Assembly: GCF_001552155.1 (NCBI RefSeq)
Contig: NZ_BCQQ01000033.1
Span: forward strand, 1-56,040
Length of the DNA stretch: 56,040 nt
Direction of reading: 5' to 3'
From: Actinomadura formosensis NBRC 14204
GTDB lineage: Bacteria > Actinomycetota > Actinomycetes > Streptosporangiales > Streptosporangiaceae
Positions 26,280 through 36,939 of the stretch are shown piece after piece (the stretch's first letter is position 1; each line of letters starts with the position of its first letter). The notes beneath the pieces are model-generated. The model was not told where the DNA came from, searched no databases, and saw nothing but the letters and a program-made list of their open reading frames with translations. The position numbers were made by a program, and so were the translations under genes.

Positions 26280-27257
26280 TCACTCGGTGAATATCTGTAC
26301 GAAGGCTTGGGCCAGCCGGGCGGGTTCATGGCGCGGCGAGCCGTCATCGGCGGCGACGTCGGCGAGGACGAGCCGTCCGCCGAGGGCCTGGACGGCCTTG
26401 TCGAGCGCCGCCGGATCGTCCACCACGCCGCGGTCGGCGAGGACCACGTCGACGCGCAGATCCGGGGCGTGCGCCTGCAGGACCTCCAGGTGGGTCTGCG
26501 GCGAGAAGTCGTCGGTCTCGCCGGGCTGCGGCGCCAGGTTCAGCGCGACGATGCGGCGGGCGCGGCAGGTGGTGAGGGCGCGGGCCAGCGCGGGCACCTT
26601 CAGGTGCGGCAGGACGCTGGTGAACCAGGAGCCGGGGCCGAACACGACCCAGTCGGCGGCCTCGACGGCGGCGAGCGTCTCCGGGCACGCCGGCGGGTCG
26701 GCCGGCACGAGCGACACCCCGAGCACGCTGCCGGGCGTCTTCGCGCACGCCACCTGCCCTTTGACATGCGTGATCCGGTCGGGACGGGACGGGTCGGCGC
26801 CGCGCACCTCGGCGACGATGTCCATCGGGACGGCCGCCATCGGCAGCACCCGGCCGTGCGCGCCGAGCAGCCGGCCGACCCAGTCGAGACCCGCGACGGT
26901 GGCGCCGGCCGGGCCCGCACCGCCGAGCAGCTCCCACAGCGCGACGATCAGCAGATTGCCGACGGCGTGGTCCTTCAGGTCGCCCTCGCTGCGGAACCGG
27001 TGCTGGACGACGTCCCGCCAGGTCTGCCCCCATTCGTCGTCGCCGCAGAGGGCGGCGAGCGCCATCCGCAGGTCGCCGGGCGGCAGCACGCCGAGCTCGC
27101 GGCGGAGCCGCCCGCTGGAGCCGCCGTCGTCGGCGACGGTGACGACGGCGGTCAGCCGGTCGGTGACGCGGCGCAGCGCCGACAGCGAGGCGTACAGGCC
27201 GTGGCCCCCGCCGAGCGCGACGACCTTCGGACCGGCCTTCGGGCCAGGGGGCTTCAC
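26280..27257 (-). CDS. yvcK: YvcK/GlmR-family protein (CofD-like fold)
   Basis: A 325-residue member of the YvcK/GlmR family, which binds UDP-sugars and links central carbon flow to peptidoglycan precursor synthesis. The N-terminal nucleotide-binding loop is [45 protein letters not shown]. Further family blocks are [14 protein letters not shown] and [16 protein letters not shown] took GTG 27257 as start because GAGGAG lies about 12 bases upstream. It lies between rapZ (52 bases upstream) and whiA (62 bases downstream), the standard order. Confidence 0.95.
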   Translation of the reverse strand: MKPPGPKAGPKVVALGGGHGLYASLSALRRVTDRLTAVVTVADDGGSSGRLRRELGVLPPGDLRMALAALCGDDEWGQTWRDVVQHRFRSEGDLKDHAVGNLLIVALWELLGGAGPAGATVAGLDWVGRLLGAHGRVLPMAAVPMDIVAEVRGADPSRPDRITHVKGQVACAKTPGSVLGVSLVPADPPACPETLAAVEAADWVVFGPGSWFTSVLPHLKVPALARALTTCRARRIVALNLAPQPGETDDFSPQTHLEVLQAHAPDLRVDVVLADRGVVDDPAALDKAVQALGGRLVLADVAADDGSPRHEPARLAQAFVQIFTE

Positions 27258-27309
27258 CGTGCCGTTTCTCTCCTCGTCCGGGGTCCGCGCCGGACCCCGG
27301 CACGGGCTG

Positions 27310-28188
27310 TCACTCGCGGCCGAGGTCACGGTGGGCGACCTGCACCTCGATGCCCTCGTCCCGCAGCCGGGCGGCGATCTGCTCCGCCATGGCAACACTA
27401 CGGTGTTTTCCGCCGGTGCATCCCACGGCGAGCGTCACGTAGTGCTTGCCCTCGCGCTCGTAGCCGTCGGCGAGGAGGCGCAGGACCTCGGCGTAGGCGT
27501 CCAGGAACTCCTTCGCGCCGCGCTGCCCGAGGACGTAGTCGCGGACGGCGGTGTCGCGGCCCGTCTTCGGCCGCAGCTCCGGCACCCAGTGCGGGTTCGG
27601 CAGGAACCGGCAGTCGACGACGAGGTCGGCGTCCACCGGCAGGCCGTACTTGTAGCCGAACGACACGACGGTCGCGCGCAGGCTGGACTCCCCGGTGTCG
27701 TTGCCGAAGAAGCCGATGATCTTGTTGCGCAGCTCGTGCACGTTGAGGCCGCTGGTGTCGATCACCAGGTCGGCCTCGGCGCGGACCTCACGGACGAGTT
27801 CGCGTTCGCGGGCGATGCCGTCCACGAGGCGTCCGTCGCCCTGCAGCGGGTGCGGGCGCCGGACGCTTTCGAACCGGCGCACCAGGTCGGCGTCGCTCGC
27901 CTCCAGGAACACCACCCGCGGGTGAACGCCGCGCGCCTCCAGCTCGGCGATCGAGGAGTGCAGGTCCTCGGTGAACGCGCGGCTGCGGACGTCCACGACG
28001 ACGGCGATGCGGGGCACCGCGTTCTTCACCCGGCCGCCGAGGTCGGCCATCGTGGCGAGCAGCCCGGGCGGCAGGTTGTCGACCACGAACCAGTCGAGGT
28101 CCTCCAGGGACTTGGCCGCGGTGCTGCGGCCCGCCCCCGACATACCGGTGACGATCACGATGTCCGGGATCTTGGTCTCGCTGGTCAT
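27310..28188 (-). CDS. rapZ: RNase adapter/nucleotide-binding protein RapZ (YvcJ)
   Basis: A 292-residue P-loop protein. Walker A is [19 protein letters not shown] (residues 14-32), followed by [13 protein letters not shown]. The C-terminal domain contains [11 protein letters not shown], the [18 protein letters not shown] block and [19 protein letters not shown]. In E. coli RapZ controls GlmS through small RNAs, whereas the actinobacterial role is not settled. Its ATG overlaps the uvrC stop by four bases, so it is translationally coupled to uvrC. Confidence 0.96.
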   Translation of the reverse strand: MTSETKIPDIVIVTGMSGAGRSTAAKSLEDLDWFVVDNLPPGLLATMADLGGRVKNAVPRIAVVVDVRSRAFTEDLHSSIAELEARGVHPRVVFLEASDADLVRRFESVRRPHPLQGDGRLVDGIARERELVREVRAEADLVIDTSGLNVHELRNKIIGFFGNDTGESSLRATVVSFGYKYGLPVDADLVVDCRFLPNPHWVPELRPKTGRDTAVRDYVLGQRGAKEFLDAYAEVLRLLADGYEREGKHYVTLAVGCTGGKHRSVAMAEQIAARLRDEGIEVQVAHRDLGRE

Positions 28189-30203
28189 GCCCGTCTCCCC
28201 CTGTGCTCCCCGTCGCCCGCGCCGTCGCCCGCCGGAGCGGCCGCGCCGTGCAGTGCCGCGACGATCCCCTCGGCGCTGCGCCTGCCTATCCCCGGGACCT
28301 CGGCGACCTGCTCGGGCGTCGCGTCCTTCAGCCGTTTCAGCGAGCCGAAGTGTTTCAGCAGCGCCGCGCGCCGCGCCGGGCCCAGACCCGGAACGTTATC
28401 GAGTTCGCTGACCGTCATGGACTTGGACCGCCGCTGCCGGTGGAAGGTGATGGCGAAACGATGCGCCTCGTCGCGTACCCGCTGGACGAGGAACATGCCC
28501 TCGCTGTTGCGCGGCAGGATGACCGGGTCGTCCTCGCCGGGGAGCCACAGCTCCTCCAGCCGCTTGGCGATGCCGCAGACCGCGATGTCGTCCACGCCCA
28601 GCTCGTCGAGGGCGCGCTGGGCGGCGGCGACCTGCGGCGGGCCGCCGTCGACGAGCACCAGGTTGGGCGGGTAGGCGAACTTGCGCGGTTTGCCGGTCTC
28701 CGGGTCGATCGGCTGATGCGCGCCCTCCTCCCCTCCGGCGTCCCCCGCGGCCGCCCCGGCTGCGACCGCCTCGGCGGGGTCGCCGAGGTGGCCGAGCTCC
28801 CCCGTCTTCTCGCTCTCGGCGAGGTAGCGGCGGAACCTCCGGGTGATCACCTCGTGGATGGAGCGGACGTCGTCCTGCCCCTCGACCGCCTTGATCGTGA
28901 ACCTGCGGTACTCGCTCTTGCGGGCCAGCCCGTCCTCGAACACGACCATGGACGCGACCACGTTCGTCCCCTGCAGGTTGGAGACGTCGTAGCACTCGAT
29001 GCGCAGCGGCGCCTCGTCCAGCTCCAGGGCGTCCTGGATCTCCTGGAGCGCCCGGCTCCGGGTGGTCAGGTCGGACGCGCGGCGCGTCTTGTGCTGCTTG
29101 AGCGCCTCCTGGGCGTTGCGCGCGACCGTGTCCAGCAGGGCCTTCTTGTCGCCGCGCTGCGGGACGCGCAGCCGGACGGGCCCGCCGCGCCGCTCCGCCA
29201 GCAGCTCGGTCATCGCGTGCTCCTCGGGCGGCAGCGCGGGGACCAGGACCTCGCGCGGCACCGCCTCGCTCTCGCCGTAGATCTGGGTGAGGAAGTGCTC
29301 GACCAGGTCGGCCGTCGTGACGTCCTCGACCTTGTCGACGACCCAGCCGCGCTGCCCGCGGATGCGGCCGCCCCGCACGTAGAACACCTGGACGGCCGCC
29401 TCCAGTTCGTCCTCGGCGAAGGCGACCATGTCGCAGTCGGTGGTGTCGGCGAGGACGACCGCCTGCTTCTCCAGCGCGCGTTCCAGGGCGCGGATGTCGT
29501 CGCGGAGCCGGGCGGCGCGCTCGTACTCCTGGGCCGCGGCGGCCTCGCGCATGTCGCGTTCGAGACGCTTGATGAACCGGCCGGTCTCCCCTGCCATGAA
29601 ATCGCAGAAGTCCTCGGCGAGCAGGCGGTGCCCGGCCGGGGAGACGCGGCCGACACAGGGCGCCGAGCACTTGCCGATGTAGCCGAGCAGGCAGGGGCGG
29701 CCGAGCTGGTGCTGCCGCTTGAACACGCCGGCGCTGCACGTCCGGACGGGGAACACGCGCAGCAGCTGGTCGACCGTCTCCCGGATCGCCCACGCGTGGG
29801 AGTACGGCCCGAAGTAGCGGACGCCCTTCTTCTTGGCGCCCCGCATCACCATCACCCTCGGGAACTCCTCGTTCAGGGTGACGGCGAGATACGGATACGA
29901 CTTGTCGTCGCGGTAGCGGACGTTGAACCGGGGGTCGAACTCCTTGATCCAGGAGTACTCCAGCTGGAGGGCTTCGACCTCGGTGCCGACGACCGTCCAG
30001 TCGACGCGGGCGGCGGTCTGCACCATCGTCTGCGTGCGCGGATGCAGGGCGGAGAAGTCGGCGAAGTAGGAGTTCAGCCGCGAGCGCAGGTTCTTCGCCT
30101 TGCCCACGTAGATGACCCGGCCGTGTTCGTCGCGGAAGCGGTACACCCCGGGGGACTCCGGGATCGAGCCCGGTGCGGGTCGGTAGGTCGCCGGATCTGC
30201 CAC
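28185..30203 (-). CDS. uvrC: UvrABC nuclease subunit C
   Basis: Makes the dual incisions in nucleotide-excision repair. The protein is 672 residues from GTG 30203 ([23 protein letters not shown]). The N-terminal GIY-YIG domain includes [22 protein letters not shown] cysteine-rich patch [13 protein letters not shown], the UvrB-binding UVR motif near [22 protein letters not shown], the RNase H-like catalytic half ([24 protein letters not shown]) and C-terminal helix-hairpin-helices ([20 protein letters not shown]) are all visible. A longer start at 30233 cannot be excluded because the Shine-Dalgarno is weak. Confidence 0.97.
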   Translation of the reverse strand: MADPATYRPAPGSIPESPGVYRFRDEHGRVIYVGKAKNLRSRLNSYFADFSALHPRTQTMVQTAARVDWTVVGTEVEALQLEYSWIKEFDPRFNVRYRDDKSYPYLAVTLNEEFPRVMVMRGAKKKGVRYFGPYSHAWAIRETVDQLLRVFPVRTCSAGVFKRQHQLGRPCLLGYIGKCSAPCVGRVSPAGHRLLAEDFCDFMAGETGRFIKRLERDMREAAAAQEYERAARLRDDIRALERALEKQAVVLADTTDCDMVAFAEDELEAAVQVFYVRGGRIRGQRGWVVDKVEDVTTADLVEHFLTQIYGESEAVPREVLVPALPPEEHAMTELLAERRGGPVRLRVPQRGDKKALLDTVARNAQEALKQHKTRRASDLTTRSRALQEIQDALELDEAPLRIECYDVSNLQGTNVVASMVVFEDGLARKSEYRRFTIKAVEGQDDVRSIHEVITRRFRRYLAESEKTGELGHLGDPAEAVAAGAAAGDAGGEEGAHQPIDPETGKPRKFAYPPNLVLVDGGPPQVAAAQRALDELGVDDIAVCGIAKRLEELWLPGEDDPVILPRNSEGMFLVQRVRDEAHRFAITFHRQRRSKSMTVSELDNVPGLGPARRAALLKHFGSLKRLKDATPEQVAEVPGIGRRSAEGIVAALHGAAAPAGDGAGDGEHRGRRA

Positions 30204-30284
30204 GTTCAGAAGCCTAACGGGCGGTACCGACACGCCGGGCGCCCGCGCGCCCCGTCTCCCGCCGCGATCTTCCCGCGGGGTGAC

Positions 30285-30294
30285 GGAGATCTCC
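30285..30294. promoter_or_regulatory. GGAGATCTCC palindrome between uvrC and the MscS gene
   Basis: A perfect 10-base palindrome, GGAGATCTCC, lies in the divergent gap inside the longer string GACGGAGATCTCC. The motif nearly matches the inverted repeat at 42106-42121 (GACGGAGATTTCC). Whether the two bind one regulator is unknown. Confidence 0.3.
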
Positions 30295-30381
30295 CTTTTC
30301 CGGCCGGATGACTGCAAAGCGATCGGAAAGGGAGGGTCGGACAGAGGTATACCGAGGCAGCCGGAGGAGGTCGTTGCGCAC

Positions 30382-31551
30382 ATGTCCGCGCTCTGGGCAT
30401 GGATCGTCCTGGCGTCCGTCGTCGCCACGTCCGTGATCGTCGTGGAGGCCGGCCGGCGCCTGCTCGCCGGCCGGCTGTCGCACCGCTGGCCGGGGGCCGG
30501 GCGGGCCGCCCGCCGCTGCGCCGCACCCGCGTTCGTGTTCGCGGCGGTGGTCAGCGCCAGCACCGCCATGCCGTACCAGCTGCTGCACGGCCAGCCGGAC
30601 GGCGTCGTCCGGCACGCGCTGCGGATCGCGGCCATCGGCGCCACCACCTGGCTGGTGCTGCGGATCGGCTACGCGCTGAGCGACCCGCCGCTGGCCCGGC
30701 TGATGCGCATCGAGGGCGAGCGCAACCGGCGGGCCAGGCGCGCCCGCACCCAGATGCTGCTGCTGCGCCGGATCGCGGCCGTGCTGATCGTGGTCCTGGC
30801 GGTGGGCGCCGCGCTGTTCACCTTCCCGGGCGTGCGGGCGGTCGGCGCCGGGGTGCTGGCGTCGGCGGGCGTCGCCGGGCTGGTCGTCGGCATCGCGGCC
30901 CGTCCCACGCTCGGCAACCTGCTCGCCGGGCTGCAACTGGCGTTCAGCGACGCCCTGCGGCTGGACGACATCGTCGTCACGCAGGACTACTGGGGACGGG
31001 TCGAGGAGCTGACGCTGTCGTACGTGGTGCTGCGGCTCTGGGACGACCGGCGGATGATCTTCCCGGTGTCGCACTTCACCGAGCAGCCGTTCGAGAACTG
31101 GACCCGGCACTCGAGCCGGCTGCTCGGCTCGGTGGAACTGCACGTCGACTGGACGGTGCCGATCGAGGAACTGCGCGCCGAACTGCACTCGGCGCTGCGG
31201 GACAACCCGCTGTGGGACCGCCGCGAGTGGATCCTGCAGGTGGTGGAGATCCTGCCGAACGGGCTGGTCAAGCTGCGTGCGCTGATGAGCGCCGCCGACT
31301 CGGCGAGCACCTGGGATCTGCGCTGCGACGTGCGCGAGCACCTCGTCTCCTACATCCGCGACCACCATCCCGAGGCGCTCCCCCGGTTCCGGGTCGGCCC
31401 CGAGCCGGACGCCGGCGGCACGTCCCCTTCCGCGGCGGACACGGCCCCGGCCACGGATCTCGGGACGCAGACGAAGGGCGGCGCCTCGTCCGGCGTGAAC
31501 GCCCCGGAGACCGGCGGCGCGGCGGGGCCGGCGCCGCTCAGGCGGGCATGA
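30382..31551 (+). CDS. MscS-family mechanosensitive channel
   Basis: A 389-residue membrane channel that would release osmolytes on hypo-osmotic shock. Predicted helices lie at residues 2-22, about 48-70, 75-95 and 130-165. The pore-lining TM3 is glycine/alanine-rich ([35 protein letters not shown]), followed by the beta domain ([41 protein letters not shown]). The C-terminus is a disordered Pro/Ala/Gly tail of about 50 residues. ATG 30382 has GGAGGAGG rather far upstream (13 bases). It is divergent from uvrC. Confidence 0.9.
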   Translation: MSALWAWIVLASVVATSVIVVEAGRRLLAGRLSHRWPGAGRAARRCAAPAFVFAAVVSASTAMPYQLLHGQPDGVVRHALRIAAIGATTWLVLRIGYALSDPPLARLMRIEGERNRRARRARTQMLLLRRIAAVLIVVLAVGAALFTFPGVRAVGAGVLASAGVAGLVVGIAARPTLGNLLAGLQLAFSDALRLDDIVVTQDYWGRVEELTLSYVVLRLWDDRRMIFPVSHFTEQPFENWTRHSSRLLGSVELHVDWTVPIEELRAELHSALRDNPLWDRREWILQVVEILPNGLVKLRALMSAADSASTWDLRCDVREHLVSYIRDHHPEALPRFRVGPEPDAGGTSPSAADTAPATDLGTQTKGGASSGVNAPETGGAAGPAPLRRA

Positions 31552-31578
31552 CCCGGCCGCCCCGGCCTTCCGCGCCGA

Positions 31579-32019
31579 TCAGGTGACGACGATGCCGCCG
31601 TTCTTCACCTGCACCGGGTACTCCAGCAGCGGCTTGGTCGCCGGCCCCTTCGTCACCGCCCCGTCCGCGATCTTGAACTCGCTGCCGTGGCACGGGCACC
31701 TGATCAGCCCGTTCGCGACACTGCCCACCGTGCAGCCCTGGTGCGGGCACACCGCCGTGAACGCCTTGAAGGCGCCCTGGGCCGGCTGCGTCACGACCAC
31801 CTTCTCGGTCCCGTAGATCTTGCCGCCGCCGACGGGGACGTCCGCGGCCTTCGCGATCTCCTTGCCCCTCAGGTCCTCGACGGACTTCACCCCGCTCCCG
31901 CTCCCGCCGCACCCGGCGATCACGGTGGCACCGACGGCCCCGGCCGCACCGCACAGCACCGCACGCCGCCCGACGATCCCCCCGTCCCCGGCCGCCCGGG
32001 GCATCACGTTCTCTTCCAT
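31579..32019 (-). CDS. Rieske [2Fe-2S] lipoprotein
   Basis: A 146-residue secreted iron-sulfur protein from ATG 32019 (the frame extends to 32067). The N-terminus has a twin-arginine-like [21 protein letters not shown] with lipobox IAGC, so it may be exported folded by Tat and anchored as a lipoprotein. The cluster ligands are [11 protein letters not shown] and CPCHGSEF (Cys-x-His and Cys-x2-His pairs). It is a stand-alone Rieske protein, not part of a visible bc1 complex. Proteins of this type are common in actinomycetes and their electron partners are usually unknown. Confidence 0.92.
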   Translation of the reverse strand: MEENVMPRAAGDGGIVGRRAVLCGAAGAVGATVIAGCGGSGSGVKSVEDLRGKEIAKAADVPVGGGKIYGTEKVVVTQPAQGAFKAFTAVCPHQGCTVGSVANGLIRCPCHGSEFKIADGAVTKGPATKPLLEYPVQVKNGGIVVT

Positions 32020-32146
32020 GGGTCCATCTTGGTGGACGCCCCCGCGTCCCCCGCACCGCCCCCTCACGGTGCTTCCTCCCGGACCGGACGCCGGCCGCCG
32101 CGCACGGGCGGGCGGGCGCGGGGAGCGAACGGAGCGCGGACGCCCG

Positions 32147-34984
32147 CTAGCCCAGCATCTTCTTGAGGAAGTGGCCGGTGTGGCTGGCCTCGACCTTGGC
32201 GACGTCCTCGGGGGTACCGGTGGCGACGACGGTGCCGCCCCGGGAGCCGCCCTCGGGGCCCATGTCGATGATCCAGTCGGCGGTCTTGACGACGTCCAGG
32301 TTGTGCTCGATGACGATGACCGTGTTGCCCTTGTCGACCAGGCCGTTGAGGACGCCGAGGAGCTTGCGGATGTCCTCGAAGTGGAGGCCGGTGGTCGGCT
32401 CGTCCAGGACGTAGATGGTGCGGCCGGTGGAACGCTTCTGCAGTTCGGACGCCAGCTTGACGCGCTGGGCCTCGCCGCCGGACAGGGTCGGGGCGGGCTG
32501 GCCGAGGCGGACGTAGCCGAGGCCGACGTCGTTGAGCGTCTTCAGGTGCCGGTGGATCGCCGTGATCGGCTCGAAGAACTCGGTGGCCTGCTCGATCGGC
32601 ATGTCGAGCACCTCGGAGATCGTCTTGCCCTTGTAGTGGACCTCCAGGGTCTCCCGGTTGTAGCGGGCGCCGTGGCAGACCTCGCACGGGACGTAGACGT
32701 CCGGCAGGAAGTTCATCTCGATCTTGATGGTGCCGTCGCCGGAGCAGTTCTCGCAGCGGCCGCCCTTGACGTTGAAGGAGAACCTGCCCGGCTGGTAGCC
32801 GCGCACCTTCGCCTCGGTGGTCTGCGCGAACAGCTTGCGGATGTGGTCGAAGACGCCGGTGTAGGTCGCCGGGTTGGAGCGCGGGGTGCGGCCGATGGGC
32901 GACTGGTCGACGTGGACGACCTTGTCGAGCTGGTCGACGCCGTTGACGCGCCGGTGCTTGCCGGGGACGGTCTTCGCCCCGTTCAGCTTCTTGGCGAGGG
33001 AGTTGTAGAGGATGTCGTTGACCAGCGTCGACTTGCCCGAGCCGGACACACCGGTCACGGCGGTGAGGACGCCGAGCGGGAAGGTCACGTCCACGCCGCG
33101 GAGGTTGTTCTGCTGGGCGCCCTTGACGGTGACCTCGCGGCCCCTGGTACGGGGACGGCGGATCTGCGGGACGGCGATCTCGCGGCGTCCGTCCAGGTAG
33201 GCGCCGGTCAGCGAACGGTCCGACTTCTTCAGGTCCGCGACGGTGCCGGACACGACGATCTCGCCGCCGTGCTCGCCCGCGCGGGGGCCGATGTCGACGA
33301 TCCAGTCGGCGGCGGCGATGGTGTCCTCGTCGTGCTCGACGACGATCAGCGTGTTGCCCATGTCGCGGAGCCGGAGCAGCGTCTCCAGCAGCCGGTGGTT
33401 GTCGCGCTGGTGCAGGCCGATCGACGGCTCGTCCAGCACGTAGAGGACGCCGACCAGGCCGGAGCCGATCTGCGTCGCCAGCCGGATGCGCTGCGCCTCC
33501 CCGCCGGCGAGCGTGGCGGACGCCCGGTCGAGGGTGAGGTAGTCGAGGCCGACGTCCAGCAGGAAGCCGAGGCGCGCGTTGATCTCCTTGAGGACGCGCT
33601 CGGCGATGTGCGTCTCGCGGTCGTTCAGCTCCAGCGCCAGCAGGAACTTCGCGGCCTCGCCGATCGGCAGCGCGGCGACCTCGGCGATCGACTTCCCGCC
33701 CATGGTGACGGCCAGCACGACCGGCTTGAGCCGGGCGCCCTCGCACGTCGGGCAGGGGATCTCCCGCATGTAGCCCTCGAACCGCTCCCGGCTGGAGTCG
33801 CTCTCGGACTCGGCGTGCCGCCGCTGGATGTAGGGGATCACGCCCTCGTAGGCCGTGTAGTAGGACCTCGTCCGGCCGTAGCGGTTCTTGTAGCGGACGT
33901 GGACCTGGGTCTCGTGCCCGTCCAGGACGGCCTTGCGCGCCTTGGCGGGCAGCTTGTGCCACGGGGTGTTCAGGTCGAATCCCATGGCGTCGCCCAGGGC
34001 GGACAGCAGGCGCAGGAAGTAGTCGCTCACGTGCCCGTTCGACCACGGCTGGATCGCGCCCTCGCCGAGGGTCAGCTCCGGGTCGGGGACGACGAGTTCC
34101 GGGTCGACCTCCATGCGCGTCCCGAGGCCCGTGCAGTCGGGACAGGCGCCGTAGGGCGAGTTGAACGAGAACGAGCGCGGCTCCAGCTCCTCGAACGACA
34201 GGTCGTCGTAGGGGCAATAGAGGTGCTCGGAGTACATCCGGGTGCGGTGCTCGTCGTCTTCGGGCAGGTCGACGAAGTCGAGGACGATCGTGCCGCCCGC
34301 GAGGCCCAGTGCCGTCTCCACCGAGTCGGCGAGCCGCTGGCGCGCCGAGTCCTTCACCGAGAGCCGGTCGACCACGACGGAGATGTCGTGCTTCTCCTGC
34401 TTCTTCAGCTTGGGCGGCTCGTCCAGGCGGATCATCTGCCCGTCCACCAGGGCCCGCGAGTAGCCCTTGGCCTGCAGCTCGCGGAACAGCTCCAGGTACT
34501 CGCCCTTGCGTCCGCGGATCACCGGCGCCAGCACCTGGAACCGGGTGCCGGGCTCCAGCTCCAGCACCCGGTCGACGATCTGCTGCGGCGCCTGCCTGCT
34601 GATCGGGCGGCCGCACTCGGGGCAGTGCGGGCGCCCGATCCGCGCGTACAGAAGACGCAGGTAGTCGTAGACCTCGGTGATCGTCCCGACCGTGGAGCGC
34701 GGGTTCTTGCTGGTCGACTTCTGGTCGATCGACACCGCCGGGGACAGCCCCTCGATGAAGTCGACGTCGGGCTTGTCCATCTGCCCGAGGAACTGCCGGG
34801 CGTACGCCGACAGCGACTCCACGTACCGGCGCTGGCCCTCCGCGAAGATCGTGTCGAACGCCAGGCTGGACTTGCCGGAACCCGACAGGCCGGTGAACAC
34901 GATCATGGAGTCCCGGGGGAGGTCGAGCGAGACGTCCTTCAGGTTGTGCTCGCGTGCTCCACGCACGATGAGTCGGTCATGCAC
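32147..34984 (-). CDS. uvrA: UvrABC excinuclease ATPase subunit A
   Basis: DNA damage sensor of nucleotide-excision repair. The protein is 945 residues from GTG 34984 ([23 protein letters not shown]), the usual length. An in-frame ATG at 35065 would add 27 non-conserved residues. It has two ABC modules: Walker [26 protein letters not shown] and [18 protein letters not shown], with signatures [12 protein letters not shown] ([26 protein letters not shown]). The zinc module is CENCSGDG...CEVCHG. A LexA-like box lies about 160 bases upstream, consistent with SOS control. Secure. Confidence 0.97.
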   Translation of the reverse strand: MHDRLIVRGAREHNLKDVSLDLPRDSMIVFTGLSGSGKSSLAFDTIFAEGQRRYVESLSAYARQFLGQMDKPDVDFIEGLSPAVSIDQKSTSKNPRSTVGTITEVYDYLRLLYARIGRPHCPECGRPISRQAPQQIVDRVLELEPGTRFQVLAPVIRGRKGEYLELFRELQAKGYSRALVDGQMIRLDEPPKLKKQEKHDISVVVDRLSVKDSARQRLADSVETALGLAGGTIVLDFVDLPEDDEHRTRMYSEHLYCPYDDLSFEELEPRSFSFNSPYGACPDCTGLGTRMEVDPELVVPDPELTLGEGAIQPWSNGHVSDYFLRLLSALGDAMGFDLNTPWHKLPAKARKAVLDGHETQVHVRYKNRYGRTRSYYTAYEGVIPYIQRRHAESESDSSRERFEGYMREIPCPTCEGARLKPVVLAVTMGGKSIAEVAALPIGEAAKFLLALELNDRETHIAERVLKEINARLGFLLDVGLDYLTLDRASATLAGGEAQRIRLATQIGSGLVGVLYVLDEPSIGLHQRDNHRLLETLLRLRDMGNTLIVVEHDEDTIAAADWIVDIGPRAGEHGGEIVVSGTVADLKKSDRSLTGAYLDGRREIAVPQIRRPRTRGREVTVKGAQQNNLRGVDVTFPLGVLTAVTGVSGSGKSTLVNDILYNSLAKKLNGAKTVPGKHRRVNGVDQLDKVVHVDQSPIGRTPRSNPATYTGVFDHIRKLFAQTTEAKVRGYQPGRFSFNVKGGRCENCSGDGTIKIEMNFLPDVYVPCEVCHGARYNRETLEVHYKGKTISEVLDMPIEQATEFFEPITAIHRHLKTLNDVGLGYVRLGQPAPTLSGGEAQRVKLASELQKRSTGRTIYVLDEPTTGLHFEDIRKLLGVLNGLVDKGNTVIVIEHNLDVVKTADWIIDMGPEGGSRGGTVVATGTPEDVAKVEASHTGHFLKKMLG

Positions 34985-35299
34985 GGCGTTCTTCCGGTTC
35001 CTCTTCTGGGGCGCGGCGATCTGGAGAGACGGGTCCGCCTCAAGGCTAGCCACGGGGTACGACATTCCCCCGGCTGCTTAACGGCGACGGGCGCCGCCGC
35101 ATTTCACGGACGCCGCCGGGACGCCCCGGGACGGCACACTCGCACCGTACACGTGTTCGAACACCCCTTGCCACCAGAACCCCCGATCCGCTCCGGCCCG
35201 GCCCGCTGCGCTGCGCCTATGACTTCTCGCGACAAGGTCCGGACGCAGCGTCACGCTCGCCATGCGAGCGCTTCCACGCGCCGAGGCCGCCGGCGTGAG
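34985..35299. other. Intergenic region between uvrA and the MBL gene
   Basis: About 315 bases with no convincing gene between the uvrA start and the end of the next minus-strand gene. It holds an alternative in-frame uvrA ATG (35065), a LexA-box-like site (35145-35160) and otherwise GC-rich sequence. No tRNA-like or strong hairpin structure was noticed. The uvrA promoter should lie here. Confidence 0.6.
35145..35160. promoter_or_regulatory. LexA (SOS) box candidate upstream of uvrA
   Basis: CCGTAC-ACGT-GTTCGA matches the actinobacterial SOS box TCGAAC-N4-GTTCGA at 10 of 12 fixed positions, with the right half perfect. It is 85 bases upstream of ATG 35065. uvrA is an established LexA target in mycobacteria and Bacillus. 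Binding is inferred from sequence only. Confidence 0.45.
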
Positions 35300-36100
35300 C
35301 TACTCGTCGTCCAGGGCGTGGGAGAGGTAGCGGTCGGCGGAGCGGCGCACGGCGTTCTTGCCGTCGGTGTAGACGATCTTCTTCCACCAGGCGCCGTAGA
35401 CGCGGTCGAACTCGTAGGGCTCCAGCAGGCGCAGCGCGCGGCGCACCGTCCGGGGACGTTCCGGGATGTAGTTCGGGTACGAGTACATGAAACTCACCCA
35501 GTCCCGGTCGTTGACGACCTGGAGGATGTCGCCGGAGAACAGGGCGCGGGCATCGCGCCAGTGCAGGACCTGGCCGCCGTCGAAGTGGACGCCCGCGTTG
35601 ATCAGCGTGAGGCCGTCCGCGAGTTCGTGGGTGTCGCCCTCCCAGAAGACGACCGCGTCGTCCGGGCGGGCCACCCAGCGGCGGTCGGCCTCGTGGATGT
35701 GGACGGGCGCGTCGAACGCGTGCGCCCACTCGATCATCGTGCCGTAGTAGTGCGGGTGGCTGATCGCGATCGCCGAGATGCCGCCCAGCTCGTTCACCTG
35801 GCGGATCAGGTCGTCGTCGAGGTGCGTGATCATGTCCCACAGGACGTTGCCGGACGGGGTGCGCAGCAGCAGGGCGCGCTGGCCGATGGCGATGGACGGC
35901 TCGGTGCCGATCCCGATGACGTCCGGCCCCTCCCCGGCGACGCGGCCCCGGTGATCGGCGCGCAGCTCCTCCAGCGTCGTCCATTTCTGGCCGTCCCAGC
36001 CGACGTACTGACGCTCGTCCTCGCAGATCGGGCAGTCGGGGCGGGGCCCGGCGTACTGGACGCCGCAGGTCACGCAGATCGGAAGGTCCATGATCACCAT
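35300..36100 (-). CDS. MBL-fold hydrolase with N-terminal zinc ribbon
   Basis: A 266-residue protein. Residues 9-32 hold two CxxC knuckles (CVTC and CPIC), a rubredoxin-like zinc ribbon, followed by a metallo-beta-lactamase fold. The canonical HxHxDH motif reads SHPHYYGTM here: two histidines remain but the Asp-His pair is missing. Later metal residues are present (AGVHFDGGQV, LFSGDILQVV). It may bind one metal or be a non-canonical hydrolase. The start could be 36100 or 36091. It is divergent from the mycothiol-type isomerase at 36163. Substrate unknown. Confidence 0.82.
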   Translation of the reverse strand: MVIMDLPICVTCGVQYAGPRPDCPICEDERQYVGWDGQKWTTLEELRADHRGRVAGEGPDVIGIGTEPSIAIGQRALLLRTPSGNVLWDMITHLDDDLIRQVNELGGISAIAISHPHYYGTMIEWAHAFDAPVHIHEADRRWVARPDDAVVFWEGDTHELADGLTLINAGVHFDGGQVLHWRDARALFSGDILQVVNDRDWVSFMYSYPNYIPERPRTVRRALRLLEPYEFDRVYGAWWKKIVYTDGKNAVRRSADRYLSHALDDE

Positions 36101-36162
36101 TCTGTGGCACCGGCCCGGCGGGGTGCGACAGGATGGAGGCTCTTTTCCGGTAAGGAGGGGTC

Positions 36163-36915
36163 ATGGACTGGCGCGACGTGATCGATGAGCTGGACGCGGG
36201 CACGGAGCGGGTCGTCGGGACGCTGGGCGGGCTCACCGAGCATGACCTGCGCGGCCCGTCGGCGCTGCCCGGGTGGAGCCGCGGGCATGTCGCCACCCAT
36301 ATCGCCCGTAACGCCGACTCCCTGTGGAATCTGCTCGAATGGGCACGGACCGGCGTGGAGATTCCGCAGTACCCGAGCCTGGAGAAGCGCAACGCCGACC
36401 TCGACGCGGGCGCCGGACGCAGCGGTGCCGAGCTGATCGCCGACGTGCGCGCCACGGCGGCGCGGTTCGCCGAGCAGGCACGGACGCTGCCCGAGGACGC
36501 CTGGAACACACCGGTCGAGGCGCTGACGGGGTGGCGGCATCCGGCCTGGTACACGGTGTTCCGCCGCTGGAACGAGGTCGAGGCCCACCATGTCGACCTC
36601 GCCGCCGGATACGGGGCCGCCGACTGGCCCGAATCCTACGTCCGGTGGTCGGCGGCGGCGACGCTGGCGGACATGGCGGCGCTCCCGGCGAAGCAGCTCG
36701 GTGAGCTGGCCGGATACCGGATCACCGCGACCGACTCCGGGGAGTCCGCCGACCTCGGCCGGGCACCCGGCGGGCCGGAGGCGTCCGGGTCCGGGCGGGC
36801 GCTGCTCGGCTGGCTGAGCGGCCGCACGGACGGCTCCGGCGTGAGCGTCCGCCCGGACGGCCCGCTGCCCGTACCGCCGCCCTGGCCGCACGCACCGGCG
36901 GGTTTCCAGCCGTAG
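36163..36915 (+). CDS. Maleylpyruvate isomerase-family mycothiol-dependent enzyme
   Basis: A 250-residue DinB/MDMPI-fold protein. Helical-bundle signatures are LPGWSRGHVATHIARNADSLWNLLEWA and FRRWNEVEAHHVDLAAGYG, which supply the His/Glu/His zinc ligands of mycothiol-dependent isomerases. The C-terminal SCP2-like domain (TATDSGES...GRALLGWLSGRTDG) completes the usual architecture. TAAGGAGGGG immediately upstream is a strong Shine-Dalgarno. The physiological substrate may be maleylpyruvate or an unknown mycothiol adduct. Its presence indicates a mycothiol-producing actinomycete. Confidence 0.9.
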   Translation: MDWRDVIDELDAGTERVVGTLGGLTEHDLRGPSALPGWSRGHVATHIARNADSLWNLLEWARTGVEIPQYPSLEKRNADLDAGAGRSGAELIADVRATAARFAEQARTLPEDAWNTPVEALTGWRHPAWYTVFRRWNEVEAHHVDLAAGYGAADWPESYVRWSAAATLADMAALPAKQLGELAGYRITATDSGESADLGRAPGGPEASGSGRALLGWLSGRTDGSGVSVRPDGPLPVPPPWPHAPAGFQP

Positions 36916-36939
36916 CCGTTCCGTCCCGGAAAGAGCCGG

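Noticed and set aside
35078..35263. 61-codon frame upstream of uvrA
   Set aside because: No Shine-Dalgarno, no conserved sequence, and it overlaps the LexA-box-like region.
31820..36181. 1453-codon open frame on the + strand opposite uvrA
   Set aside because: It covers UvrA on the other strand and has low-complexity, leucine/aspartate/valine-rich translation without domains; a shadow of uvrA codon use.
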